Of a stretch of DNA of 64,000 nucleotides, positions 53,849 through 64,000 are shown piece by piece. Position numbers and translations under genes: made by a program. The notes beneath the pieces are model-generated. The model saw nothing but the letters and a program-made list of their open reading frames with translations. It was not told the DNA's origin and made no database searches. This stretch comes from Sacculina carcini (lineage: Eukaryota; Arthropoda; Thecostraca; Sacculinidae): the NCBI GenBank assembly GCA_916048095.2, contig OU696592.1:5391427-5455426 (forward strand), in the 5' to 3' direction. Within the stretch, counting starts at the first letter, position 1. Each line of letters opens with the position of its first letter.

Positions 53849-54266
53849 CTAATAAATCCATAGAATGTATAGGAAATTCATGCAAAAAATCGAAAAAAAC
53901 ATGCTCATTTCAGTGATATTATATTTATTGCGCATATTTGCACATGTGTTTCAATAAATAAGACAATAATCAATATGCACATAATAGCTTTTACGTTGTA
54001 CCTTGTTGTTGTTGTTGTTGATGAATACTGCATATAGCTCTGGATAGGCTCAAATGCTACATTGTACCTTTTGAGCGGAGTCACGCTCAGCCATTGTATA
54101 TATAATCGCAAGCATATATACGAGGACAATTTCGTAAAGATAAACCTGTGCTCGCGATTGCATTTTCGGCGCATGGTGGCGTAATGTTGAAATGTGGTCT
54201 GTTGTATTTAGGTGGGTCTCGCTTTGAACTTGTGCATGCAGTTTATATCAACTGTATTGTCGTTAT
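53849..54266 (+). other. End of unit C / start of unit D
   Basis: Parallels 40112-40463 and then 40943-41020, lacking the I-like LINE but carrying the 59-bp (TTG)n insertion (54003-54061). Homology to the unit leader stops at cgttat (54266), where about 0.9 kb is deleted relative to unit B, taking the LINE 5' end with it. Confidence 0.7.
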
Positions 54267-54269
54267 GTA

Positions 54270-57200
54270 CTTCATGTATTCATCGCAACGATCCTACTCC
54301 TGAATCCTCTCACCCAAAACATTGCTCTCTCTCCAAATTCACGCCTTCTCATTTCTTTCCATGCTCTACTCTTAATTCTCCTATCATCTTACATTCCACC
54401 ACTCTGCCTTCTCAGTTTTCGGACACTTCCTCAAACATTTCCGATTCGTCTTCTCATCCATCCATTCCTAACAACTTCTCTCCTTCCCTGGCGTTATTGA
54501 ATATACGTTCTGCCCGGAATAAATCATACTATATATCTGAACTTCTCTCTTCACACAACCTTGATATCCTGTCTCACAGAAACCTGGCTTCAAGAATCTG
54601 ACTCATCCATTTTTTCCGCATCTCTTCCTTCTCATTACTCTTACCTTAACGCCCCTCGTCCTTTGTCCCTAGAACGTTCCTCAGGTGGCGGTACTGGCAT
54701 CATTTTTCGATCCAAGTTCTCTGTAGTGCGCTGCTCGCTCTTGACTACTCCGCCTAGTTCCTTTGAAGTTCTCTCACTCATTGTCAAAGGCTGTTCCTCT
54801 TCTCGTGTTTGTCTTAATATTATCTATCGTCATGATCACCTTGGTTCCACTCCTAAATTCCTATTAGAATTTCCTGTCCTGATTGAAGCCATTATATCTC
54901 GCTTCTCACATTCCTTCTTGATCCTTGGTGATTTCAATTTTTGGCCCGACTCTCCTTCAAATAAACCCTATACTAAGGATTTCCTATCTATCCTAGAAAC
55001 TCACTCACTAGATATGACTCCTCATGTTTCTACACACATTGCTGGACATACTCTTGACTTAATTATCACCCCTTCCATATCACATCACTCAGAACCATCC
55101 CTTCCTCCTGTCACTGTTTTTCCCTCTGATTCCAATTTTACTGACCACAGCCTTCTTCTCACGGCCTTCCCACTTCATCCTGTCCCCTCTAAAACCAAAA
55201 CTTTCTCTTATCGTGACTACAAATCATACAGCCCCGAAACCTGTTCTGCTTTCATCTACCATCACCTATCTCCATTTATGTATTTGAATCTTCACCATTC
55301 TCAACTTTATTCCTTCTTCACTTCTCAACTCACCTCGATCGCTGATCATCTCTTTCCTCTTCGCACTTTCCGAGGTGATAAACGACCTCCTCCGCCACCT
55401 TGGTCCACTCCTCATCTAGTATCTCTAAAGCGTTCCCAGCGTCGACTAGAACGACGATGGCGACGCACCAAATCTCCAAACGACTGGAAATCTTTCGCTT
55501 TTTCTCGTGCCGACTACGTCCGTACTGTTCTCGATGCTAAAAAATCATACTACCTTAATCACATTCCTTCCCTCATATCCTCTCCAAAACTGCTCTGGTC
55601 AACCCTGAATTCCCTTCTAGGTCGCAAACCAACTGCTGAGACCACCATCTCCTGCTCCGATTTTGCCAAATATTTCACTGATAAACTCATTTCCTTACGC
55701 TCTGAACTACACTACTGGTCTGAACTACACGCTCTGAACTTTCCTACACCATCAAACCATGCACGTACTACAACTTTCCCTTTTTCTTCTACCACATGTT
55801 CCTTAACTTTTTTTCATCAGATCTCAATAACTACCACCCATCGCCTCATCACACACACTAAAAAATCATTTTGTCCATCTAATCCAATAAACTTTTCTGC
55901 TATATCGTCCTCTCTTCATCTACTCGCTCCTTTTCTGACCCATCTCATCAATGCCTCTTTTCTTCATGGAACTTTCATCACCAGCAAACATGCCATTCTC
56001 ACTCCTATCCTTAAAAAACCCTCTCTTGATCCGACAATTCTAAAAAACTACCGACCTATTTCCCTCCTTCCATTCTCCTCCAAAATCCTTGAATCTGCCA
56101 TCTGCCATCAACTATCAGCCTATCTTCATCATTGTAACAATGTTTATATTTCATGCGGTGTTGTATATAACTTGTATTCTTATATCTTTATTTAGTAATC
56201 GTTGATTGTTTTGTGCATTGTGTATTGTATGTTGTGCATTGAAAGTGACATAGGATAGAAGTTAGGACAGGAAGTGAAGCGTAAACACATGCATCACTGT
56301 CAACACAGTAGGTTAGAATACAGAACACAGCATTGGTTGCACACACGTAGGCACACACACACACACAACTGCAAGACATTAAGAGACAGCAGGGCAGCAC
56401 GTGCACACGCATATATTACACACACCAGTGTGTAAGACTATGGGCGTGCTGCATTGTGGTGACCTTGCGGTCCGTAACTAATGAGGCCGTACACAACTTG
56501 GAGATGGAGAATGAAGTAGGCGGCGCTAGTTGGCACTATATAAGCACAGTGTTTTCACCATTCGGGGGATAGGCAGTATGGATATAGGAATAGAAGAGCA
56601 ACGGCAGTCGAGATAGGGGATAGAGAGGATGAAGATAGGAATAGAAGAGCAGCGGCAGTAGGGAAGATTCAGTAGAGAAGTGGAGTGGTTCAGAGGGAGA
56701 ATGGAACGGAACAGAGTATAGCAACACCAGAACGGGGAGAACAAGAGAACAGATAGGAAGACAGACAGGAGAGACAGACTAGCAGATACAGGCAGAACAG
56801 ATAGGATAGAACATTGAATATAACGTTAGGACGATAGAGCTAAGAACTGAACTTTCAATATCACGACGAAATACATTGTTTCAACAAAACTACTGTTTGG
56901 AATCGGCACAACAAGAGTTATCGCGGCCCACAACATTAAGAGGCCTGCTCCACTAGAATTATCATCGCTGAAGACAAAAAATGTTACAATCATAATCATC
57001 TCCTTGACGATCTTCAATCAGGTTTCGTTCCACGACGTTCAACCGAATCTGCCCTTGTTCGCCTTCAGCACGATATACTCTCTCTTTTTTCACAAAAAAC
57101 ATCTGTATTACTTATTCTCTTGGATATGTCATCTGCTTTTGACCTTGTCGATCATAAAATTTTAATTCAAGACCTCTCTTCCATTGGAATATCCCATTCA

Positions 57201-58187
57201 GCTCTTTCTCTCTTAACATCCTTCCTCACTAATCGCTCCTACTCTGTTCTTTTCGATTCCTGTCATTCACAAACTCTTCCTCTTTTATCAGGGGTTCCCC
57301 AGGGTTCATCACTGGGGCCTATTCTTTTTAACATTTACATGTCATCTCTCTGTCCCATATTGCGCAAATTATCCCTTTCTTTTCATATATATGCAGATGA
57401 CGTCCAGATTTTCCTTCCCTTATCCTATCAAAAGTCTGTTCCTCATATCATGGACACTATCTCATCTTGGGCCTCCTCAGGATCACTGATCATCAATCCT
57501 TCTAAAACTGAATATATTGTTCTTCACCCGCCTAAGATCCACCCTGCTCTGTCTGACTTGCCTCTTTCATCCCATGTACGTGACCTCGGTATTATACTAG
57601 ATCCGCACCTATCCTATCAAAAACACTTCACTTCTACCGCTCATATCTGTCGGTTAATTATCCGAAATCTATATTTGATCCGTCCTTACATTGACTCTCC
57701 TCTCGCGCACTCTCTGGTATCTGCTCTCATACTCCCCCGCATTGACTACTGCAATTCACTATTTCTACACCTTCCACAGAAATCCTATAACATACTGCAG
57801 TCTATCCTTAATCAAGCCTGTCGTTTCATCCTTCGCCTTCCTCCACATCACCCCACATCATCCCATCTACGTGACCTGGGTATCCTACCCATACCTTACC
57901 GCATTCATCATAAAATCTGTTTACTGACATACAAGCTCTTACATCTCTCTGACTCACCGCAGTATCTTCTAGAACTCCTATCGCCACATGTTGTTCCTCG
58001 TGATACACGACAGTTCAAAGTACTCCTTGAACCTCGTTCTCTTTGTGAATCCTTCTGGTCGACACGCTCTTTTCAGTTTACTGCACCACGTATGTACAAC
58101 AACCTTCCATATGAACTGCTCTCCTCCACATCTGTTAAATCATTCTCGAAGCTACTACATTCTCACCTTCTCTCGCTATTAGATTAA
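54270..58187 (+). pseudogene. LINE ORF2, copy D
   Basis: The shared frameshift before CLTETWLQ (about 54570) is present, but the frame from 54561 is open for 544 codons, to 56195, because the run at 55539 is A6 and not A7. It therefore covers most of the endonuclease and the RT N-terminus in one piece, and stops only inside the solo LTR. The RT half with YADDVQIFLPL is 57120-58187. Confidence 0.88.
56133..56988 (+). mobile_element. Solo LTR inside LINE copy D
   Basis: 856 bp, same position and ATCAT flanks (56128-56132, 56989-56993). Confidence 0.92.
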
Positions 58188-58626
58188 ATGACCTGCTCAT
58201 AATGCTAAAAGCATAAAAGCTAAAAGCATGCTCATAATTGCATTATTTGTACTTGTTTTGTATGTGTGCATGCTAGACCTTTTCTCGATATTAGATTAAA
58301 TGACTTGCTCATAACTGCATTCTCTATACTTGTTTGTATGTGTGCTTGTTTATGTTTGCATGTCTGCCTGATTCGCATGTTACATTTGTAGTGGCATCTT
58401 TATTTACTTACGTGCTGCCTTTTGTAATTACACCTATATTCTGTTTCTTGTCACGACCTCTATAATTTTCCATGTATGTTCGCATGTTTTTCTCTGCAGT
58501 TTTGTAGTTTCTGCATTTGCATGTTACATGTATTCTGACTTACTTATTTTATTTAGTTTTATTATTGCATGTCTACTTTATTCTTTATGCCAATTGTGCC
58601 TGTGGTAGGCTGAAGTACAAATACAA

Positions 58627-59353
58627 ATATGATTAAGTTTATTTTACTTTTTAAACAGGCGCCCAATTTTGAATTCGTTGTATGTGCATTGTGTACATCT
58701 ACACGCTATTTACGATTGAATATTTCTTCCTCAAGGTACTGGTGCACCACGTGGTTGTAGCGTTGGTTTGTTATCTGCGATAGTGAACTGACAGCTACGA
58801 ACAAGAGCCTTATTCAGCACAGATATTCTACTGCACTCTGGAAACAAAGCGGATATGTTGACAAGACGCGCTCATCGAATACAAAGAACGAAAGGCGACG
58901 GTGAGAATTTGACCGCAACTCACCCACTATCCTCACTATAAATTAAAGTATTTACAATAAACAAGGGCACATTTATGAGAAAACGCAAATACACATTGAC
59001 ACCAAAATTTATATATATCAACAACGACTTCGTGGGAATGTTTCACGATAACGCTTCTGTTTTAACTTATTATAAGATATATGAGCTAGCCACAGATCTA
59101 TGAGCTAGCCTGCATAAATCACATTGAACAAACATGATCTCTTGTTTTTTGCCTGATCTTCAGACATTTTCAAGAAATCATTGAGCTACAAAACAGTGTC
59201 AAGGGCCTGCATGTTCTCGACCTCTGTGGTGGTCAATTTCAGGAAGGACTAACTGATATCGCTCATTGCATAATAACGTTTAGGTGTTGCATGTATCCGT
59301 CATATATCATATTGTCGTATATATCCGTTATGATTGGTACTTGTTAATAGCAG
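58627..59353 (+). other. Conserved region upstream of zinc-finger gene D
   Basis: Nearly the same as 36702-37428; the candidate upstream exon frame is open (QNSVKGLHVLDLCGGQFQEG, about 59190). Confidence 0.45.
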
Positions 59354-60481
59354 AATTTCACGTGTTTCTCGTTACTGCAATGTGTATGTGTAGACAGTCA
59401 TGTTTCGCCTGAAGTTGTACGGATCAATTCTGATTCGTCCGAGACGCAGCCGCGTCATGACTGCAGTAACCGACCACGACCTCACAAATGTGATTTGTGT
59501 GGCAAGACGTTCAAGAGAAGTCACCATCTTTCCATGCACATAATGACACATACTGGAGAGAAGCCGCACGTATGTGAGTTGTGCAATAAGAAATTCACAC
59601 AGAAAAACACTCTCACCATTCACATGAGAACACATAGTAGAGATAAACCATACGAATGTGAGTTGTGCAATAAGAAATTCACAGAGAAAGTCACTCTCAC
59701 TAGGCATATGAGAACACATAGTGGAGATAAACCATACGAGTGTGAGCTGTGTGATAAAAGATTCACGTGTAAGGCGAATCTCTTATGTCACATGAGAACG
59801 CACACAGGAGAGAAGCCGTACAAGTGTGAGTTGTGTAATAAGAGATTCACACAGAAAAGCCATGTCACAACTCACATGAGAATACACAATGGAGATAAAC
59901 CATACGAATGTGAGTTGTGCAATAAGAAATTCGCACATAAAGGCAATCTTACTAAGCACATGGTATCTCACAGTGGAGAGATGCCTTACGAGTGTGAGTT
60001 GTGTGATCAGAGATTCACGTGGGAGAGCAGTCTCTTATATCACATAAGAACACACACAGGGGAGAAGCCGTACAAGTGTGAGTTGTGTAATAAGAGATTC
60101 ACACAGAAAAGCCATGTCACAATTCACATGAGAATACACAATGGAGATAAACCATACGAATGTGAGTTGTGCAATAAGAAATTTTCACAAAAGAGGTGTC
60201 TCAGTTCACACATGAGAACACACAGTGGAGAGAAGGCGTACAAGTGTGATGTATGCAATAAGCGATTTACGTTTTTTCACTCACTTTCTCTACACATGAG
60301 GACACACACAGGAGAGAAACCGTTCAAGTGTGAGATGTGCAATAAGAGATTCATTCGAAGTGGCGATCTCACCAGTCACATGAGAACACACACAGGAGAG
60401 AAACCGTACAAGTGTGAATTGTGTGATCGGAGATTCAGAAATAGTTCAAACTTTTCAGTGCACAGGAAAACACATAGGTAG
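59354..60481 (+). CDS. C2H2 zinc-finger protein, gene D (12 fingers), probable 3' exon
   Basis: Acceptor-like AG at 59352-59353, leader as in A, finger 1 [17 protein letters not shown], stop TAG at 60479-60481. All twelve fingers keep zinc ligands. Finger 5 ([17 protein letters not shown]) and finger 8 ([17 protein letters not shown]) are near-duplicates three fingers apart, as are their neighbours, which suggests a three-finger block duplication. Gene D carries intact versions of the fingers that are damaged in gene A ([17 protein letters not shown] for A finger 5; the full-length [15 protein letters not shown] for A finger 6). Linkers include SRDKP and NGDKP. Confidence 0.86.
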   Translation, partial: NFTCFSLLQCVCVDSHVSPEVVRINSDSSETQPRHDCSNRPRPHKCDLCGKTFKRSHHLSMHIMTHTGEKPHVCELCNKKFTQKNTLTIHMRTHSRDKPYECELCNKKFTEKVTLTRHMRTHSGDKPYECELCDKRFTCKANLLCHMRTHTGEKPYKCELCNKRFTQKSHVTTHMRIHNGDKPYECELCNKKFAHKGNLTKHMVSHSGEMPYECELCDQRFTWESSLLYHIRTHTGEKPYKCELCNKRFTQKSHVTIHMRIHNGDKPYECELCNKKFSQKRCLSSHMRTHSGEKAYKCDVCNKRFTFFHSLSLHMRTHTGEKPFKCEMCNKRFIRSGDLTSHMRTHTGEKPYKCELCDRRFRNSSNFSVHRKTHR

Positions 60482-60880
60482 ATGTACAAGTGTGACGTGC
60501 GTGATGTCTGCCCAAGTTTGAATAGTGAATGTACAAGTGTGATGAGAGGATGTGTTGCATTACACAAGAGAGCACGTGCTAGAACTATCACAAGACATTC
60601 ATACAAGTATTACTTGTGTGGCAAGAATTTACACTAAGTTTTAAATGCATATGTAAGCACGTATTGTAGGTGAACTGTGAAACTATGATTGTAGAATATG
60701 TTGTTTTTTTGCTTACATCAATGGCTTGGACATTTGATAGAGAATATATTCTTGAAGAAAGTTCGTTTTTGTTGATGGTCATCATATCAAATGTTATTTA
60801 CATGTTTGCGAGTAAATCTGCTTGTACAATTTTATGCGTTTATATGTGTGCACGTTTTGCATCGCTAACTGTAGTGATAT
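60482..60880 (+). other. Tail of unit D, truncated
   Basis: Fossil-finger sequence and part of the shared tail; about 85 bp are missing near 60820 relative to unit C. Homology ends near cgttttgcat (60854-60861), where the terminal LINE begins. Confidence 0.6.
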
Positions 60881-60914
60881 TCAGTTCAGTTTTCGTCGTG
60901 TTAGCGTGCGGACG
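60881..60914 (+). promoter_or_regulatory. Inr plus DPE internal promoter of the LINE
   Basis: TCAGTT at 60881-60886 fits the Inr consensus TCAKTY, with A+1 at 60883. GGACG at 60910-60914 fits the DPE consensus RGWYV at exactly +28 to +32. Arthropod jockey-type LINEs are known to use such TATA-less, downstream promoters so that the whole element is transcribed. Confidence 0.75.
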
Positions 60915-61025
60915 TGTTTTGTGATCTCCGGTATAGAAATTGCTATTTATCGTAATTTATAATATTTTGAGTTCTATTGAGAACATTTAGTGAAACGCAT
61001 TAAAGTAAAGTGATATTTGCCAATA

Positions 61026-62084
61026 ATGACATCTGGTACGGCCAAGAGGAAGTCTTGTGCCACCTGTGTACAAAAGAATGAAGAAATCGTGCGTCTGAAG
61101 GAGATCATCGATGAATTGAAAACACAGAACGAGTATTTACAAGAAAAGCTTTCAAAGGATGAACAGCTTGAATCGAAACTATCGTTGGTACTGAACAAGG
61201 TTAGTGAATTGGAAATTATTGTACGTGAAAGACATGATTGTATTGGAGAGAGAAAAACAGACATGAATTGTTGCAAGGAGAACGGAACTTGGCATTGTTT
61301 GGATCAAAATTGTGAGAAGACTGGTAGTCCTTGGTTGGATGCAGCTAAAAAGGGGAAGAATTTGCTGGTGATCAACTCTACTAATAGCAATGTATCAGAA
61401 AAAACCAAAGTAAAATCGGCTTTGAAAGACTTACAGGTTGAAAACACTAAATTCTCAGACAACGGAAACATCGTGATGAATTTCAAAAATGTGAAATCGC
61501 GTGATGCTGCGGTGGAGAAACTTCGTACAATCGAAAATGTGTCGACAACAATTATAAAAAAGATTCAACCAAAGATTATGCTGTGCAACGTAAATATAGA
61601 AGAAACTCCTGAAGAGGTTATTGAAACGTTGTTGGAAAAAAATCCGTCATTGAAATCTGTTGAGCACGCCAGAACCAGATTGAGCGTACTGTTCAAGAAA
61701 CCAGCTGCAGGGAATACGCAGCATTACATCTTGAGATGCAACCATGAGGTTCGAGGCGCTGTTGCAAGACTCGGGGATAAACTACATCTTGACTGGGGCG
61801 TGTACAAGGTGAGAGACAGATATTATACGTTGGCCTGTTATCACTGTCAGCGCTTTGGCCACTCGGCAGCGAACTGCTCGGCAAAAAGAAACGGCGATGG
61901 TCCCTGCTGTTTCAGATGTGCAGGAGACCATGAATCGAGGAGCTGTACTTCTCAAATAAAGAGGTGCATCAACTGCATGAGATATAAAAAAGATTCAGTT
62001 GATCACTGTTCTAACGACCACTGCTGTCCAATATTGCAGCAAGAAATAGAGAATATGAAGAACAAGACCGATTATGGATGTTGA
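61026..62084 (+). CDS. LINE ORF1: gag-like RNA-binding protein
   Basis: 353 aa from ATG 61026 (MTSGTAKRKS) to TGA. The upstream in-frame codons lack an ATG. An N-terminal coiled coil is likely at about residues 20-65 (heptad-like leucines in IVRLKEIIDELKTQNEYLQE); the middle domain (about 110-250) holds MLCNVNIEETPEEVIETLL and resembles the RNA-binding region of jockey-clade gag-like ORF1; C-terminal zinc knuckles are CYHCQRFGHSAANC, CFRCAGDHESRSC and a third, irregular CINCMRYKKDSVDHC. It ends EIENMKNKTDYGC. Expected to coat LINE RNA as RNP. Intact. Confidence 0.9.
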   Translation: MTSGTAKRKSCATCVQKNEEIVRLKEIIDELKTQNEYLQEKLSKDEQLESKLSLVLNKVSELEIIVRERHDCIGERKTDMNCCKENGTWHCLDQNCEKTGSPWLDAAKKGKNLLVINSTNSNVSEKTKVKSALKDLQVENTKFSDNGNIVMNFKNVKSRDAAVEKLRTIENVSTTIIKKIQPKIMLCNVNIEETPEEVIETLLEKNPSLKSVEHARTRLSVLFKKPAAGNTQHYILRCNHEVRGAVARLGDKLHLDWGVYKVRDRYYTLACYHCQRFGHSAANCSAKRNGDGPCCFRCAGDHESRSCTSQIKRCINCMRYKKDSVDHCSNDHCCPILQQEIENMKNKTDYGC

Positions 62085-62168
62085 GATTAAGTGTGGAGGT
62101 TTGAATGTAATGTAAAATGATTCAATTGATCTAGATTTTTCTCAAGTTATTCATAGTGTAACAAAAAT

Positions 62169-64000
62169 ATGTATTATGAAGAGTTCATTAGGTATGTTAA
62201 GGAAGCAAATGGTCTTTATGTGGTCCACATTAACGCCAGGAGCTTGAAATCAAACTTCGATGATTTTGTACATTTTATATCAAACTGTTCCGACATAGAT
62301 GTAATCGCGATTAGTGAAACTTGGTTTAATGAAGCAACACTTTTGGAATTATATAATTTGGATTCTTATAAATTATTTTCATTAAATAGAAGGGGTAAAA
62401 GGTCTGGTGGCGTTGCTATATATGTCCATAAGAAACACAATTCTGTGTTGGTTGAAAGTAAAACGATATGTGTAGATAGTAATTTTGAATGTGTAACAAT
62501 CAAGTTACAAAACTTATACAAAAACAAGCAAAATGTTATATATGTGAGCTCGGTATACAGATCGTCATCATCAAACATAATCGAATTTTGTGAAAAACTA
62601 TAAGAAATGTTTGCCATAACTAGATCTTCAAACTGGATTATAACTGGGGATTTTAACGTTGATTTGACTAGGAAAGAATATAGCAGCGTTCAGCGTTTTT
62701 CTGATGCTATGCTTAGTCTGGGCTTCATGCTGTTAATTAAATCTCCGACCAGAATCACTAGCAACAGCTGTACTACAATAGACAACATATTTACCAACAT
62801 GACCAAGAGAGAATTTTGTTCAGGAACCATTACTTATGATATAAGTGATCATTTGCCGATATACTGTCGTATAAGTGTGGCTCATCATGAAAAACAAACA
62901 GAGGAATTCTTCTTCAAAAGAATTATCAACGAGAAAAGAAAAGAAGCTTTTCTGTACAATTTACAAATTATTGATTGGAGGCAAACTTATACCGATAATG
63001 TGAATGACACTTTCGAAAAGTTCATACAAATTTACCAATCCATTGTTGACAGGCATTTCCCCGTCATGAAAATACGTAAGAAAACCAGAATTATGCAGCC
63101 ATGGTTGACAAAAGGATTAAAAATATCGTGTAAAAACACAAATTATATATACAAAAACTATCTTAATAGTCAGCTAAACGAGGATTGTATTCAATACAAA
63201 AGATATAGAAACCTCCTAACAACTCTTCTGAGACGGTCAAAACAAATTTATTATGAGAATATCTTTTCTCGCTACAAGAATGATATCAAATCGACATGGA
63301 AAACTATGAATGAAATAACCGGCAGAAATAAAAGACAAAATTTTCCTCCGTATTTCCATCACAATGATAAAATCATAACAGAACCGAGCGACATAGCAGA
63401 CGCTTTCAATAATTATTTTGTTAATATCAGCCAAAATGTTGCACAGCAACAAACAATTCAACAGCAAACAACAAACATTCATTCTCAACGGTTTCCTGCC
63501 AATTACTCAGACAGTATGTTTTTGCAGCCCATAAGTCATGCAGAAATTTTCAACACAATCAAGTCTAGCGCAAGTAAACGATCTGAGGATGTTTACAACA
63601 TAAGTATGAGCTTGATAAAAATGTCATGCCCATATATTCTAGAACCTTTGTATTATGTTTTTAATCAGTCATTCGATACAGGTGTCTTCCCAGCAGGAAT
63701 GAAAAAAGCAAAGGTGTGTCCAATATATAAATCCGGGGACAAAACGCAGTTTTCCAATTATAGACCGATATCCTTGCTTCCTCAGTTTTCTAAATTATCA
63801 GAGAAGTGCTTCATGAAACGTTTAGACAGTTTTATTACAAAACATAGTATTATTAACGACAGCCAATATGGATTTCAAGTAAACAAAAATGTAAATCATG
63901 CAATAATAGATTCTCAAAATTATATAACAGAATCGCTGGAAAAGAAACTATTAACTGTAGGTGTTTTCATTGATCTCAGAAAAGCTTTCGATATGGTAGA
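62169..64000 (+). pseudogene. LINE ORF2 (endonuclease and RT), one nonsense codon, cut by window end
   Basis: ATG 62169. Endonuclease motifs: VVHINARSLKSNFDDF, VIAISETWFNEA, YVSSVYRSSSSN, then WIITGDFNVD, ISDHLPIYC. A TAA at 62601-62603 interrupts the frame between YRSSS and TGDFNVD. From 62604 the same frame is open without break to the last base, through RT motifs KAKVCPIYKSGDKTQFSNYR, LDSFITKHSIINDSQYGF and VGVFIDLRKAFDMV. The YxDD box lies beyond the window. One point change separates it from an open frame. Confidence 0.88.

Larger units (their letters stand above)
54267..58626 (+). mobile_element. L2/CR1-like LINE, copy D, 5'-deleted
   Basis: Starts at the position equal to 41920 in copy B (ttcatgtattcatcgc), so ORF1 and the 5' end are missing. 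Otherwise near-identical to copies A and B, with the same 3' end and solo LTR. A 3-bp loss (tct) occurs at about 54455. Confidence 0.88.
60866..64000 (+). mobile_element. Jockey/CR1-like LINE with complete 5' end, runs off the window
   Basis: Begins within or just after the truncated unit D tail, carries a promoter-like 5' end, ORF1 (61026-62084) and ORF2 (62169 onward). The 3' end and target duplication lie outside the window. Confidence 0.88.

Overview
The window is repeat-dense DNA from a eukaryote, most likely an arthropod. No bacterial features are present. The pointers are LINE retrotransposons with APE-type endonuclease and reverse transcriptase (RT), Ty3/gypsy elements, a Tigger/pogo DNA transposon, C2H2 zinc-finger genes with TGEKP linkers, long (CA)n/(GT)n tracts, and a LINE at the right end whose 5' end reads as an arthropod-style Inr plus DPE promoter. 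I cannot name the species. All identity statements are by eye.

Host genes. Four head-to-tail, plus-strand C2H2 zinc-finger genes (A 37429-38466, B 47005-47964, C 50991-52202, D 59354-60481) carry 11, 10, 13 and 12 fingers. A fifth unit (unit 0) survives only as a tail at 696-1306, 5111-5622 and 8577-8858. The genes sit in duplicated units that also carry a conserved upstream block, a conserved downstream tail, and on the minus strand a reading frame for a probable single-pass membrane protein. That frame is intact in unit C (53285-53848), frameshifted in unit A, and reduced to its 3' end in unit 0.

Mobile DNA by region. 1309-5108 is a foldback element with arms of roughly 490 bp, carrying a Tigger copy in one arm. 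5623-8154 holds two gypsy remnants joined head to head. 8155-9084 holds LINE 3' ends around a piece of unit 0. 9085-31400 is dominated by four copies of one non-autonomous element with long terminal inverted repeats (here family X). Copy 1 hosts a LINE and a complete gypsy element with identical 176-bp LTRs and a 5-bp target duplication. Copy 2 hosts a LINE with a 1,000-codon open ORF and another, 3'-terminal LINE. Copies 3 and 4 meet tip to tip. 31401-58626 holds three copies of one L2/CR1-like LINE, each interrupted at the same base by the same 856-bp solo LTR, so they spread by segmental duplication of the zinc-finger unit rather than by retrotransposition. Unit C lacks this LINE and supplies the empty site. 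60866-64000 is a young jockey/CR1-like LINE running off the window, with ORF1 intact and ORF2 broken by one in-frame TAA.

How it fits together. The zinc-finger units expanded by unequal exchange, both of whole units and of fingers inside an array (an exact four-finger duplication in gene C). Shared and private insertions give a relative order: LINE, then solo LTR inside it, then unit duplication, then copy-specific indels. No RNA genes or CRISPR arrays were seen.
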